A DNA stretch of 64,000 bases from Chrysopilus asiliformis (GCA_964034945.1 OZ035960.1:31178368-31242367); one strand, 5' to 3'. Positions 1-11,411 are shown, counted from the stretch's first letter. Notes: generated by a model not told the origin, from the letters alone. Translations and numbers: made by a program.

Positions 1-2
1 AT

Positions 3-52
3 AACTTTGTTGAATCAACAAGTAATATCTAACTTGTTGATTCAACAAAGTT
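3..52. repeat. Perfect 20-bp inverted repeat
   Basis: Arms 3-22 and 33-52 are exact reverse complements (left arm AACTTTGTTGAATCAACAAG) around a 10-nt spacer. Transcribed from either strand this folds into a strong hairpin. It may be the end of a palindromic element cut by the window edge. Confidence 0.85.
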
Positions 53-173
53 CTTTATACTAAAACAAAGTTTACAACTAAATGTAAATTGTATAGGTCC
101 ACTTTTAAATTTGGAGAAAAAAAACTACAGCTACTAAACACAATAAAAACGCGAGAATAGTCGTATTATGCAT

Positions 174-296
174 AACTAAAATAGTTAATTTCAACAACAA
201 AAATAGTCAATTTAACCATAAAATAGTAACTTTTACTACAATGTAGTTAAATTTATTACAAAAATTCACTATTTTCGTAGTTGAAATTTATTATTT
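174..296. repeat. Dispersed AT-rich repeat with TAGT motifs (copy 1)
   Basis: Contains AAAATAGTTAATTTCAA, AAAATAGTCAATTTAACCA and GTAGTTAAATTTATTA. Closely similar strings recur at about 52,691-52,832 and, more diverged, at 24,838-24,975. The 52.7-kb copy lies inside a TIR element, so this is probably the core of a MITE family. The rest of 53-590 is AT-rich with nothing recognisable. Confidence 0.5.
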
Positions 297-596
297 CAAG
301 TATTCCCTATTATAAAATATTTAGATTTATTATTTTTTCTTTGCGTGAGTTTTGATAAAACAATTTCCTTCATAAACTGACGTAACTAGGAGGGAGAGGT
401 CACGGAAACTACGTTCGCATTAGGGGTGGCAAAACAGGTTGGAATCTGAAGACTTCTTGTAAATTGTCTTCTTATTTTTGGGTTCTCAAAAATGTTCTTA
501 AATATTCTGTGGTTGGACAAAAGAAATCACGAATGTTTTAATTATTTTTGTTTTGACCACAGAAAATTTCTATTATAAAATTTTAGGGCTTATTGG

Positions 597-1176
597 TAGG
601 TTTGCCAAACGTTCCGGAATGTCCGGGACAGTCCCAGATCCAGGCATATTGTTCCGGCGTGCCGGGAACTAAACCTTTGTCCCGGAATTATGCAATCGGA
701 TGTTGTAGTTTCTGCATCACTAAAAAATCGACCCCCCGAAAATCAAAAAATGTTTGCCTGCAGTTCAGTTTATTCAGAAATCCTCGACCAATGAGATCAA
801 AGCTTTCAACGTATGAGATCTATGAGATCAAAGCTTTCGTAGGAAATGATTGGTCGAGAAGTTTCAATCGTAATCGTTAGTCTGATTTAGGCTTTACATT
901 TTATTCAGACATTTTTCTTGAAAACATTTGACTGCGGCGCACTTTATTAAATGATTTTCAGTAGTAGGATGTTGGTTTCTGAAAGTTTCACCTGCGGCGC
1001 AATTTTTTTTTTGTGCTTTATAAAAACCATCAAAATAATTACAAACAAAAATTGAAACAAACCCTCTTCTGCTCGGGCTTTCAAAATGTTTACGGCTAAA
1101 TCGAAAAATTAAGAATTTACTCACTTCCCCGTTCTCCACCCGAGGTCTCCACCCGCTCTTCCCCCTGGGTTCACAC
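597..1176. mobile_element. hAT-like non-autonomous element, copy 1 (with nested MITE)
   Basis: Homologous in order to the element at 58,681-59,577: a left end TAGGTTTGCCAAACGTTCC, a block rich in CCGGGACA and CCCGG, a segment TTTGTCCCGGAATTAT, then a right part with CCCTCTTCTG followed by CGGGCTTTC. The better copy has TIRs TAGGGTGACCATA and a 6-of-8 matching 8-bp flank, pointing to hAT. A different MITE (about 757-893) interrupts this copy. The right boundary is approximate. No transposase is present. Confidence 0.55.
757..893. mobile_element. TWA-flanked MITE, AACGATT family, left end degraded
   Basis: The right end (TTAGTCTGATTTAGGCT, then TTA at 894-896) matches the TIR of the intact copy at 22,948-23,270. 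The core CGACCAATGAGATCAAAG and its partial inverse ATTGGTCGAG are shared with the copies at 22.95 and 62.06 kb. The left TIR is eroded, so the left boundary is approximate. It lies inside the hAT-like element at 597-1,176. Confidence 0.55.
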
Positions 1177-1399
1177 AAAAAAATATGGGCACTTTATTTA
1201 TTTGTTATTTGGAAGTATCAGATTGCTTACGGTGAACACATTAATTTTTTGCAGAAAAAAATATTTGTGCACTATATTAAAATATTTTCAATTTTTTTTA
1301 AAGTCGCAAAAGCCTCCTGGGTTACCAACTTTTCGAAACTCGTAAAAAGAACTTCGTTAAAAGCAAGCGTGTGGCAGCGCACATGAAAGTAAATTTAAA
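1177..1399. other. No recognised feature
   Basis: AT-rich spacer between the hAT-like element and the Tc1/mariner-type element. No ORF, repeat or motif could be supported here. Confidence 0.5.
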
Positions 1400-1401
1400 T
1401 A

Positions 1402-1968
1402 AAGGGTCTTTCAATAAGGACATAACAATTTTGTATTTTAAGAAAAACGCACCCTAAAACTTTTTTTATAATCTGGCAATGCTAAAACGTCAGTCAAGGT
1501 TTACATTTTTATCATGGTGAAGTTCACGAACGAGCAAAGCCACACAGCTGGTCAAACAATTGATCTATTGAAGGAGAAGTTCGGTAATCGTGTAATCTCA
1601 AGAAATGGTCTGGTTAAATGGCCACCTCGCTCATGCGATTTAACGCCCTTGGATTTCTTTTTATGGAGTTATGTTAAGTCGTTGGTTTATGCCAACAAGC
1701 CAACAACGTTAGAGGAGCTCAGGAACAATATCGAACGCGAAATTGCCAAGGTTCCGGCCGATATGTGTGGAAGAGTGGTAGAAAAATTGGCTCCAAAGAA
1801 TCAATAAGTGCAAACGTGCTCGCGGTGGCCATATGAACGACATCGAATTTCATACTTAAATGTAACATGTCCAGTCCACTACACCTGGAATAAATTTCAA
1901 CCCGATATCTCAACTATTCTGTGTTTTATTTAAATACAAAATTGTTATGTCCTTGTTGAAAGACCCAA
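1402..1968 (+). mobile_element. Internally deleted Tc1/mariner-type element with 35-bp TIRs
   Basis: The terminal inverted repeats lie at 1,404-1,438 and 1,932-1,966 (outer end GGGTCTTTCAA) and differ at one position. The flanks are TA at 1,400-1,401 and 1,969-1,970, the target duplication of the Tc1/mariner superfamily. Only the start and C-terminal part of a transposase remain between them, so the element is non-autonomous and would depend on a source elsewhere. Confidence 0.85.
1514..1859 (+). pseudogene. Tc1/mariner-superfamily transposase remnant, deleted and frameshifted
   Basis: Transposases of this group cut and rejoin DNA at TIRs using three acidic residues. The remnant opens with MVKFTNEQ, the usual N-terminus of a common insect lineage, then joins directly to a C-terminal block containing HTAGQTIDLLKEKFG, WPPRSCDLTPLDFFLW and VKSLVYANKP. 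The central catalytic region with the first two acidic residues is missing. The first frame stops at 1,805-1,807. The expected C-terminal peptide (RGGHMNDIEFHT, stop at 1,857-1,859) continues in another frame from about 1,806, which marks a frameshift. It lies between the two TIRs. Identification is by family motifs recalled from knowledge. The break is directly visible. Confidence 0.85.
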
Positions 1969-1969
1969 T

Positions 1970-3710
1970 ATAAGTCAGTAAGTTTATATTTAAATTTACT
2001 TTGATGTGCCCTTCACACTGCTTTACACGAATTAAAAAAAAAAAACTCCGATTTTTACTTTAGCGCCAATCTGCATGATTACCACGGCAGTGCGCGCCTA
2101 CGCTAAAAAACTAGATTGCCTAATTTTGATAAACGCTTGCATCCCTATATTTCGAAAAAAAATCACCAATATTTCTGAATCTGTCTAATGAAGGTTACTT
2201 AACTCTGCGAAAATAAATTCCAGTCCACGTTTAAAATCAATGCAACAGCAACAGCAGTAACAGAGTCGAGGTTAACAACATAATAAATGATTCTACTATA
2301 GCTCCACACAAAACATATGTGGAGAAGCATAAAAAACATGTTTGAGTCCCTATGAGTCGTGACGTCTTTAAAAAACATCGTCTCGGACTAAGGAGGAACA
2401 GGAATACAACACAACCGAGAAAAAACCAATTCGAATCGAACATACAAATCCAACGACTCATCTGGATTTTTTTGTTCACTGTTTTTCTCGTTTCATTTTT
2501 TCTGGAGTTGTTGTAGTGGAGACGAGATTCGTTTAAATGGGGATATAACTTGTTGTTGTTGTTAACCCTTTTTCTCTTGAGGGATATTTCTTGTCGTTTT
2601 CGTTGCTCAAAAGGTTATTTCTTTGCTGTAATACGGCCATCATTACTGATGTACTCTTCGGTTATTGTTAAGGTAAGTTTACTATTACGTATACCCGAAG
2701 CCGAAAGGATTCTCGAAAATTGTCCTCCTGTTGCCAGCGTTCAAGCGATTTCTAAAGATCTTTCATTTCATTTGCCTTCCTTTTGGCAGCCTAGACGACG
2801 ACAACCAACGTCAACCACTTCACTTCAACATTTCATTTCATCTCATTTCATTTTATTTAGGATTTCTAATTTTTTTATTCTTCTTACTCTCGATTTCTTT
2901 TCTTCTGTTTTCCAATTTCATTCCTTCATGTTGGGATGGCTTCGACCACCCCAAAAATCATCCCCCAGGCAAGCGTTTTTATCCAAACTCCATCTACTGT
3001 GGAAGTTCTTTACGTTTAAATCGTGTTCGGGTCGAAAGTATTTATTGAAACGTACGCATTTTTCCATTATTGCCATTTGTTTACCTAACTGATAGGCAAA
3101 AAACCCATAAAGGATACCGAGGGATGCAGAGGAGAATTGTATGTAGTGAGCAAAGAGAAAGTCTCATAAAGTGTATAGCGGAAGGATACGAAACTGAATG
3201 TGTTCAGGATTTTTCTGAAAAAAAAAATCTAATATGAAGCGATGACGACCAGAATAAGGATTCTGAATACAATCCAGGACCAAAGACCTGTAAGGAGTAG
3301 TACATATTTTTCTTACTTCTTTTGCTTCTGTTGTTATTTTGCTGTTGGGACCCAGCATTTTCAAGTGGAATGAGCCGAGGGGAACTGAACCTGTACACAC
3401 GTTCAAATAAAAATAAAGAAGCATTGGAAAATTGAAATAAAAAAAGGAAAAGGAATCCAAATAAAACGATGACGAAGACAAGATGTCGGTAAAGAGGGGG
3501 TTAAGAATATGTACGGTTGGAAAAACGCTGATGAATGCCGTTGAATTTATTTATCCAGCCTAAGGGATAAGAGTGGTTTAGAGTTGATATTTAAATGCAT
3601 CTCAGGGATTTCATGGAGGTTTTATGGATGGATGACTGACTGGATGGATAGATGGATGAATGGTTGCCTGTGTTGTTTTGGTTGGTACTCGAAAGGAACA
3701 GAACCAAAGC
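1970..3710. other. AT-rich stretch without a supported gene
   Basis: Contains an overlapping ORF (2,550-3,092, +) rich in Leu, Phe and Ser that looks like the translation of T-rich DNA. A donor-like AAG-GTAAGT lies at about 2,669-2,675 with no convincing exon before it. Imperfect GGAT/GATG repeats occupy about 3,623-3,662. No domain was recognised on either strand. Confidence 0.4.
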
Positions 3711-3733
3711 AAAAAAAAAAAAAAAAAAAAAAA
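3711..3733. repeat. Poly(A) tract
   Basis: A run of about 23 A at 3,711-3,733, preceded by a GATG-type imperfect microsatellite. It could be the tail of an old retroposed sequence, but no target duplication or body was found. Confidence 0.7.
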
Positions 3734-4132
3734 CGAATAAAAAAATCAAATGAAAAAGGAGGTAAATTGCCCCTTAGTACAATTCTATACACACGATGCG
3801 AATATTTTGTAGACATATTTATTTATATGAACAGTGGCAACCCTTTGCAGTGGACAGTATTAAGAATTCTTTATCGGTTTTTTATTAGCTTTTAAATTGA
3901 TGGAAAAGCACTTACAAATAGTATTTGCCTCGGTAATGAAATCGTTTCCTGTTCAATGTTTTTACAGGATAACTGGATATGATGAAATTACTTTACAAGT
4001 AAAATGTTGTAGATTTAAGATTTTTTTTTTACAAAATCAGTCTTGCTAATTTACTTATTTTTTCAAATACAAAAAAAATGGCCCCTGGTTTACTTGTAGA
4101 GGGGTTCAGAGCTGGAACTTTTTCGCTTGTCA

Positions 4133-4218
4133 CCTTTTTTTACATATATTACCTTTTTTACATATATTACCTTTCTTACATATAACGTTCCATACATATA
4201 TTACCTTTCTTACATATA
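4133..4218. repeat. Minisatellite, TTACCTTTYTTACATATA units
   Basis: About four imperfect 18-22 bp units based on ACCTTTCTTACATATATT. The stretch before it (3,734-4,132) is AT-rich with nothing recognised. Confidence 0.7.
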
Positions 4219-4854
4219 AGAAAGATATTAAAATCACTTGAAAATCAGAATGGGGCCTCGGACATCCCCGAGACGTATTCGATGAGTCCGCAATATATCA
4301 GTGTATATGTTTGTATGTCAACCTATTTTGATGCGGTTTTTCGCATTCAAAAGTTACTATCCTTCCATAGAACCTGATTGACTGTGATTTTGAGAAATTC
4401 CAATTCGAATCATGCAATCCAACTAGAATGAGATGTATGGGAAAGTTAAGTAAATTCACTTTCCTTTAAAGATTTTTTTTAATGAACCGTTTTCGAGAAA
4501 ATGGCAAAAATCCTTTCCATTTGCATTAAGAAATATCAGTTTTTTGCGATTCTTTCGAAAACTAACGAGTTTTTGGTGGTTCATTCTATGAGACGAATTG
4601 AAGAGAATAATGTTTGACACAATTTTGTCTTTCACTGTTATCCGCTATCTTTTTAATGAAGTTTCTGGACAGTCCCATATTTTTTAAAAGCTTTTCTTTA
4701 GCTTGCCTTCGGATTTGTCTGTTTGCCTGCCTGTCAGGATCAAGTCTTTTAATCTAATTATGACCCACTTCCACTCATCCGATTGACTTGAAATGTTGCA
4801 CACATACGTAAGTCCGATGACAATACAATATTTTCACTACTTCGTCCATGGAAG

Positions 4855-5130
4855 AATAAGGGAAGGTCCTGTAAAGATAGCGTGATTATCCTTGTCCTCA
4901 AATTTTCCGGAAAAAAATCTCATCTGGGAGTTTTCGGGGTCGGTGAATCCGATTCTGACGTTCACAAATCTGTAAGGATAACGGAAAGTCCTGTAGGGAT
5001 AACGTGATTATCCCTTTTCTCAAGTAAAAAATCTATTCTGGGGATTTTTGGTGTCGCTGAATCCGATTCAGGGATTAAAAAGTCTATAAGAATAACGGAA
5101 GATCCTTTTTGAATGCCGTAATTATTCTTA
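4855..5130. repeat. Tandem repeat of about 115 bp, R4 family
   Basis: Two full units and a partial one, each carrying GTCCTGTARRGATARCGTGA and then a GGGGTCGGTGAATCCGATT or GTGTCGCTGAATCCGATT segment. The same composite recurs at 13,570-13,800 and in fragments near 24,716 and 54,262. The sequence before it (4,240-4,854) has a TCTGTTTGCCTGCCTGTC patch and looks like older dispersed repeat. Confidence 0.6.
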
Positions 5131-5206
5131 AAAATCAAAAAAAAATAAAAAAAAGCTTTTATTTAAAAAAAAGCCACTAAAAAGAAAAAAAAAAGTTTTT
5201 GGCGCT

Positions 5207-5282
5207 GTGTATCAGAAATAAAAGCGAGATAAAATCATAAAAAATAAAATAAATATTTAGCTCGCTTTTATTTCTGATACAC
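5207..5282. repeat. Perfect 22-bp inverted repeat with 32-nt loop
   Basis: Arms 5,207-5,228 (starting GTGTATCAGAAATAAAAGC) and 5,261-5,282 are exact reverse complements. The flanking A-rich ACTAAAAAGAAAAAA resembles the outer part of the 145-bp arms at 40.1-40.7 kb, so this may be a decayed foldback relative. Confidence 0.85.
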
Positions 5283-5594
5283 TTGGCCCGGAAAATTAGT
5301 TTTTCCTTTTTTAAATAAAAGGTTTTTTCAATATTTTTTATTTATTTATTTTTTAATTACTTTAAAACGGGTAAAATAGATATTCCTATGTACATCGTGA
5401 TAATTATTACGTTTTCACTGTATGCACTAGAAACGGAAACTAGAAGCAATCCAATAATCCTTGTTTCATTCAAATCCATTCTCATCAGGCGGTTCCATTA
5501 GTGTTTATACATAGATTCAAATTCACATATCGGAAAATATACCCTGAAGGTAAATTTCTTATATATTTATATACGGGTTCGATAGCATTTTTAT

Positions 5595-5876
5595 TTAGAG
5601 GGTTTGAAGGAAAACATATTCAATTCCTATAGACGTTTTTTTTTTTACTTCAAAAAGGAACCAATAGCAATCCCATGAATCACAGGATTTTTGCAAAGAA
5701 GCTACACTGGCATATTCGTCGTTATAGAGACGATCCCGTAAATCTGTATAGTTTGAGTATGGTACGATGGCAATTGTGCGGGCGGGAAATATGAAATGAA
5801 CTTGGCAAGGAAATTGCTCATGAAAACCTATTGCAGATGAAATCGTGCCGTACTTGTAGCATCCTGGCAATATTTA
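5595..5876 (-). CDS. Coding-like ORF of unknown function (candidate exon)
   Basis: An open minus-strand frame of about 90 codons with a mixed composition unlike the Phe/Lys/Ile-rich shadows of AT-rich DNA. It includes PCQVHFIFPARTIAIVPY and TDLRDRLYNDEYASVASL and five Cys. On the minus strand it is preceded by a short AG (TTGCCAG). After the codons for WFLFE comes GTAAAA, a weak donor-like sequence. There is no ATG at its head, so it would have to be an internal exon. No family was recognised. It could also be a chance ORF. Confidence 0.2.
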
Positions 5877-5880
5877 CGTA

Positions 5881-7600
5881 CAGATTCGGTGACCTACGTA
5901 CTTGTAAAAGGGATCCCACCATACCGAAAGCAACTTTAACCAAACCAAAGTGGAACTGAACTGAAGCGTTTCGCTCCAGGATTCATTTTCATTCTTTTTT
6001 TTTTTTTGCCTGTAACCTATAATCGCTAAGGGTGGTTAAACGGGATTTTCATCCCTTTTCATTTACAACTACCGTCGCTATAAAGTCGATTCTCGGCGCT
6101 ATGGTATGGTATGGTATGGCGTTTTCTCTCGCTGAAGGACTCCTCTTTATGGCTCGTCCATGATTTATTCAGGTTGGGTAAATTCAAGGCACATATCAAT
6201 AAATTTTATCTGATCGTCGATAATGTGCTTAATCGTCAAATAGTTGTGCTGAGTTCTTAAACATAGGGTGTTTTTTTTCGTCCCTTTCTTTTTGGTATTT
6301 TACTTGTATTTTATCAGCGCGTGTGTGTGTGGCAGCGTAAAAGGTTTGTTACTTTCTTTTTCTACTGGCATTTTGTTACCGTTTTGAAGGATTTTTTGCT
6401 TATACGGCTCTATCCTTGTCGAAATCTACACGTAAAAATTCAGCAGTCTAACCACCTACATTTTAGTCAAGGGAGTCCTTTTATACCAGAATAAGAATGG
6501 TCGAAGGCAGGAAAAAAAAATAATGTGGAAGAAACGAATTTATATACTATTTGTTTCGATTGGATTGGATTTGTTAAGGGCCGTTTTTATGAGTTATAAT
6601 GTTACGGATAATTTAATAGCGCACCAGTTTCTCGATGGGTAATTGTGTTGAAATGCCGAAAAAAGAAGACCTTGGAGGGTATAAATCTGAACTGAGTTCC
6701 GATGAGAAACTACTCTTCGGATATCCCATATGGACATAAGGGTGAATCGCCCACACACATACAAACACTCACTCAAATATATGGGATTTATTGAAAAAGG
6801 AGCAGCTCGAACTCATGATAAACGCCTGGTGTTGTGTAACATTTAAGATCTACTCGCATTCCGTATACACGCGGAGAGTTTGAGTTTTAGATCATGATTA
6901 TGTTGATGATGATGGCCCTTTGTGCAGTTTTATTGCCGCATTGTTTAAAGGCAAACGATATCATTTCGGATTCTTTAACGGTTCTCAGACCGTAAAATGT
7001 GGCGTATAATATATTGGAAGGGTGTTTTCAGTTTGAAGTACTTAGCCGAACTGAATGCGAAAATAGTTAAGGGACTAACAGAACTCACCCTTCTTAACCA
7101 AAGATTAGTGGCCGTTATTACGTATCTTTGATTAAATTATCGAATTGGTTTATTGGATTTTCTTATTTGCTTCGATAAATGCGATAAAAGTTGTAAATAT
7201 TTATAGCTCTAGGATTTTTTTTTATATACATATGTGTAAATCGTTTGCTTTTTACTTCAAGAAATAGCTGTAAAGGATATTTCTTTAAGGCGTGTCCATA
7301 AAATATGTCACGTTAATTTTAGGATTGTTGGACCCATTTGCCCTCACCATATTTTACCGTCGCTACGATTATTCACGATTTTTTAGATGGATCTTAGTAT
7401 TGACGTTTTTCATGGACAATTTGGATTCAAAAATAATTTACACTTATTTGTGTGTTTTATTTATTCCTGGAGAAAACGATATAAACTAATTTTATAAACC
7501 ATCCTACATATAGTCCAACCACTACCAGATTCACAATCAACAACACCAAATTACTAGAAAAATACTATAATATAGAGTGCACCAAAACTACCCTAACAGC
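5881..7600. other. AT-rich, no supported gene
   Basis: Contains a short ATGGT pentamer run at about 6,100-6,118 and a GTGTGTGTGTG run near 6,322. Short ORFs here are low-complexity. No TIR, RNA gene or domain was recognised. Confidence 0.4.
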
Positions 7601-7711
7601 ATGGGAAGTCACTGCTACATAGTTTGTAGTGCATGGAACCAATCGTCGGACACAAAAATGAACTACACCAGTTTGTTGGGGATGACAATAGATTTCGATT
7701 TCCGCATGTCC

Positions 7712-7855
7712 ATCTGTCCGTCTGTTTGTCTGTCTGTCTGTCCGTCTGTCTGTCCGTCTGTCTGTCCGTCTGTCTGTCCGTCTGTCTGTCCGTCTGTCTG
7801 TCTGTCCGTCTGTCTGTCCGTCTGTCTGTCAGTCCCTCTGTCTGCCTGCCTGTCC
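7712..7855. repeat. CTGT/CCGT microsatellite inside R2
   Basis: About 140 bp of interspersed CTGT and CCGT units. ORFs reading SVCLSVCL or QTDRQTDR over this tract are its translations, not genes. Confidence 0.95.
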
Positions 7856-8061
7856 GTGAACACCATAACTTTCGAAAGGATTGAGCTAGAGACATAAAGT
7901 TTTGTATAGTGACGTTTCCATTAAATGGCTAGGTTAAATTCTTGAACGGGCAAAATCGGACCATTCCTTCCCACTTCCGCCTTCCCTCACATAAACGAAA
8001 CAGTTTTTTTAACGATTTTCTCTAAAACTTTAGTCGTATTGAAAAATTTATAAAAGTAAAA

Positions 8062-8308
8062 TGAGGCGATGAGAGCAATAGTGGCCCAAGCCACATAATC
8101 GAGTTTTTGAAGCTTTTCCACTTTTGTACTATTATTGACTGTAAATTTTTGGAAAAAAACATTCGGTGGACTTTATTCCTCAATGTTGAAATGTTCTTTT
8201 GTGCATCCAAACAATTTTATCAAAAACTCACTCGCAATAGTGATTTAAACACAAAAAAACTCACGATTTCGACATGTGGGTTAGTCCACTCTTGCTCTGA
8301 TAGCCTCA
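8062..8308. mobile_element. MITE with TGAGGC TIRs, copy 1, inserted in R2
   Basis: The left end TGAGGCGATGAGAGCAATAG is matched by the inverted right end (TGAGGCTATCAGAGCAAGAG in reverse complement). Comparison with the uninterrupted R2 copy near 60.88 kb shows the insertion directly: that copy reads through TTTATAAAGACTAAATGTG where this one is split, with AAATG on both sides. A second copy lies at 60,459-60,706 in the opposite orientation. Confidence 0.75.
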
Positions 8309-8600
8309 AATGTGTTTGGAAAATGATTTTACATATCTATACATCAAAATCCAGTTGGACCACTGCCTTTCCCCTTCGCGCATACAAATTGAATACCTTT
8401 TTTTCAAAAACGGTGCATAGTATCGAAAATTTTATGAAGACGAAATGTGTTTAGAATATGATTTTACATAAGTCTTCCATACATCAAAATCCAATCAAGC
8501 CGATTCTTCGTCCTCTACAATACAAATAGATCTTTTTCATAATAATTTTGTCTGTCCTCATATATATTTGACGATTGCCCCCTGTCAATTGTAGCGTTTC

Positions 8601-11071
8601 TTATGTTTTTATTTTATTTTGTTTTTTTTAGATCGCTCAAGGAGAGTGAAATACCATTAATAATAATCGTAAATATTTGTTGCATTTTGGAAAGATGCCT
8701 TTTTCGTCCGTAAAAGTCTTTTGTGAACATTATCGGTTATGTTCAACATAATGTTTACATTCTGGAGCCACTTTCTGTTCATTTGCGAAATTTGAAATCG
8801 GAAAACCATAAAATTTTCCTCGTACGCTAAAATATGTCTCTTTCAAGGGTGCTTTTTACTGAAGGACAACCGCATGGATACCAAACCATGTCCTTTTTGG
8901 ATATATTTAAGCCGTCGAAAAGTCAGTAAACGAAGGATTAAATTTATCCAGAAGAGTCACGCTTTATTTTCTTCATTTATTTTAACAGTTTTTTCTTTGA
9001 GTCAAAAAAAAAATTCACATAAATCGAAAGACACACAACCTTAACTTTCCAACTTTTGTTAAATTTTTAACGAAGAGCTTTCATCCATGAGTGTCACTGG
9101 ATTCACATACATCATGATGTAAAGTAATTTTTTTTCTTGGTGACTTTGAAATGTTGAAATATTGTCAGCGCAGGTTTATATTTTTTTTACTGTCATACAA
9201 AGTTGATTCGTGTAATATATAAAAATAAAATATAAATTGAAAAAAAAACATATTCCAGCCAAGAAATTGAACAGAAGTGGTGGTAAATGGAATTTAATGG
9301 AATGAACAAGGGGTGTGAATTCTGGAAGACGAATTGTTTAGCCTACGCTCTGTTCGAAGGCGATACTCGAGTCATAAGGATTAGTGCGACTTCCGCATTA
9401 TGTCAAGCTTTCCATGTGTGTGATTCTTAAGTCATTATTCTGCCAGTGAGAGTACAGGCGGAGGGGAATTCTTTTAAAATTATATGAAAAGTTTTATTTG
9501 GAATCGCTTTTTTTTTTTAAATGGCAAAATGTTAAGTAAAAACGGAGGTGCTGAATTTAGGGCACATGGAGGATGACGAAAGAAAAAGAAGAATTGAACG
9601 ACGTTAAAAATTTTATATTTTGTCATAAATTCTACATCGTCTCCTCGCCATCATGTGCACCCCCTTGTAATTGTATATCCATAACCACTTTCTTTCGGAA
9701 ATTTGTTAGCTTTCATATAACGAATATCGAAATACTCTCAAAAAAAATTTCAACATACAACTCACTCGTTGCCCTCCGCCTTCTCCTCATACAAAATGTC
9801 TTTCAATCGTCTTAGTTGTCAGCTAACATAAATACTGAGCGTTGCTGGTAGACATATATTCAACATATCGTAGATTGTTGCACAACAAGTACGTATAATG
9901 TTATAATGTTTATGCTCATAAAAGATACTAAAGGGAACTTAAGGTTTTCCTGAAGCTTTCTCGCATAAATTACAAAACTTTGTTACATTTCGGATAATGG
10001 CAAAAAGTGAATAGGAACGGGAAATGCGAAGACGAGCAGTTGATCGTCATAGGTTGAGGTTTTGCGGTGGTTTCTAAAGGTGGCAGCGACTGCTTGAGAT
10101 AAATATAAGAACAAAGGTGGGTGATTCGTGTGGGTTATGGGGTGGATGCTATACTTTAGATACAAATATCTAATATAAATGTACAAAAGTCGGTATTCTT
10201 CTTGTTTAGCCCTTAAGTAGGGTAACTTAAGTTTCACTTTTTATGCGTAATTTAATGAGAAACGAGTATTTTCATAAATTGAAATTTAATTTGCATTTCT
10301 ACAAAAGGCAAAGCTATACACGTCTTTTTGCTACGTTTTTAGTCGGCCAACGGCTTCTTCTATATATGCATAAAAATATTAAATATAAAGTATGAACCTG
10401 AAGTTAAGTGTAGCCAACTGTAGGCGCTTCAAAATTGTTGTTTTACCCCTTTTAAAAATTTCAGATCTCGATGGTAGACCGCGATAAAGTCATTTTTAAG
10501 GGTTTTTAAGCATGTCGCAGAAAGGCTTCTGCATTTCACCACATTATATGTAGTCGTGAATGGGCCAAATATAAAGAGAGATCTGAAGCTTAATATCACA
10601 TTCAAATATAATATAAATAAATGTAGGTAACATCCATAAATAAAGGGATCACAGGCCAGAAAGGAAGAGAATAATTATACCAGTCTTGAATGACGGCGAC
10701 GGCGCCAAAGATGGTCTTTACAACATTAAAATACAACAACAAAAAAACATATAACCGGTAGTAGTAAAAAGGAGGATTTAGTGGAGGCTTAATTTAAATT
10801 TATTCAAAAAATTTGAAGTGGAAAATTACAACGTGAACGATATTAAAAATATATATAAATTCACTTGATGCGGCTGCGTTTGATCAGTTACGTGAATTGT
10901 TTTAGGTAAATAGATGCTCGTTTCGCCTTGATATCTAAATTATTAGGGAGGGGTTGGTATTCACCAATTTGGAGTTTTGTCCTTAGACCGAAAAATCGAC
11001 ACAAAAATTTTATGATCATCATTTGATAAAAGGAGCCCTTAGAATTTGGGGATCCCAAATTTTATCTTGTA
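8601..11071. other. AT-rich, no supported gene
   Basis: Only short low-complexity ORFs (for example 9,573-9,815 + and 9,983-10,237 -) with no domain. No TIR pair or long repeat was found by eye. Confidence 0.4.
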
Positions 11072-11296
11072 CTAGCGAAAGAGTAACATAGAGGGAAACC
11101 TAAGTTTCGAGATGACTTTACCCCTCCCCTTACTCCCCCACCCCTCGCGCTTCTTTTCGGTATGCCTATGTTGGAACCAGAACTACCACAGACACTCATG
11201 CCAAATTTCAAGTCAATCGGTTCAGCCGTTTTTGCGTGAAAGAGGAACAGACAGACAGACAGACAGACACCAACTCATTTTTATATATTAGTATGA
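11072..11296 (-). mobile_element. Helitron-like element, truncated 5'-end copy
   Basis: In minus orientation it begins TC after a host A, followed by ATACTAATATATAAAAATGA, a CTGT tract (CAGA on +), then the conserved block containing GGTTCAGCCGTTTTTGCGTG on +. It matches the 5' parts of the fuller copies at 18.2 and 20.7 kb but loses homology at about 11,072, so the 3' terminus is missing. Confidence 0.7.
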
Positions 11297-11411
11297 TTTT
11301 GCAATCGAAGTATTTACACTTCGTTGTAAAAGGTCTGATATATATTGAAACCCCCGCTACTATTAATTTAATTTCCTTTACGAAAGATAAAATAATCATT
11401 TAGTAAATTTA

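Larger units (their letters stand above)
7610..8600 (+). repeat. Dispersed repeat R2, copy 1 (interrupted by a MITE)
   Basis: R2 is the most frequent long repeat here. It has a head with CGGACACAAAAATGA, a CTGT-type tract, a conserved block (ACCATAACTTTCGAAAGG, GGGCAAAATCGGACCA), a segment with CATACATCAAAATCCA, and a tail with GACGATTGCCCCCTG and TTCTTATGT. Other copies lie at 17,617-18,228, 38,700-39,165, 39,166-39,975 and 60,707-61,593, with fragments at 32,350-32,460, 43,850-43,990 and 58,310-58,440. No ORF or TIR was identified. Class unknown. Confidence 0.65.

Noticed and set aside
2550..3092. 180-residue ORF, the longest simple ORF on the + strand
   Set aside because: Rich in Leu, Phe and Ser, overlapped by another open frame over the same T-rich DNA, and without any recognised domain or clear splice context.
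7577..7897. ORFs on both strands reading SVCLSVCL or QTDRQTDR repeats
   Set aside because: They are translations of the CTGT/CCGT microsatellite; all frames are open because the repeat contains no stop.
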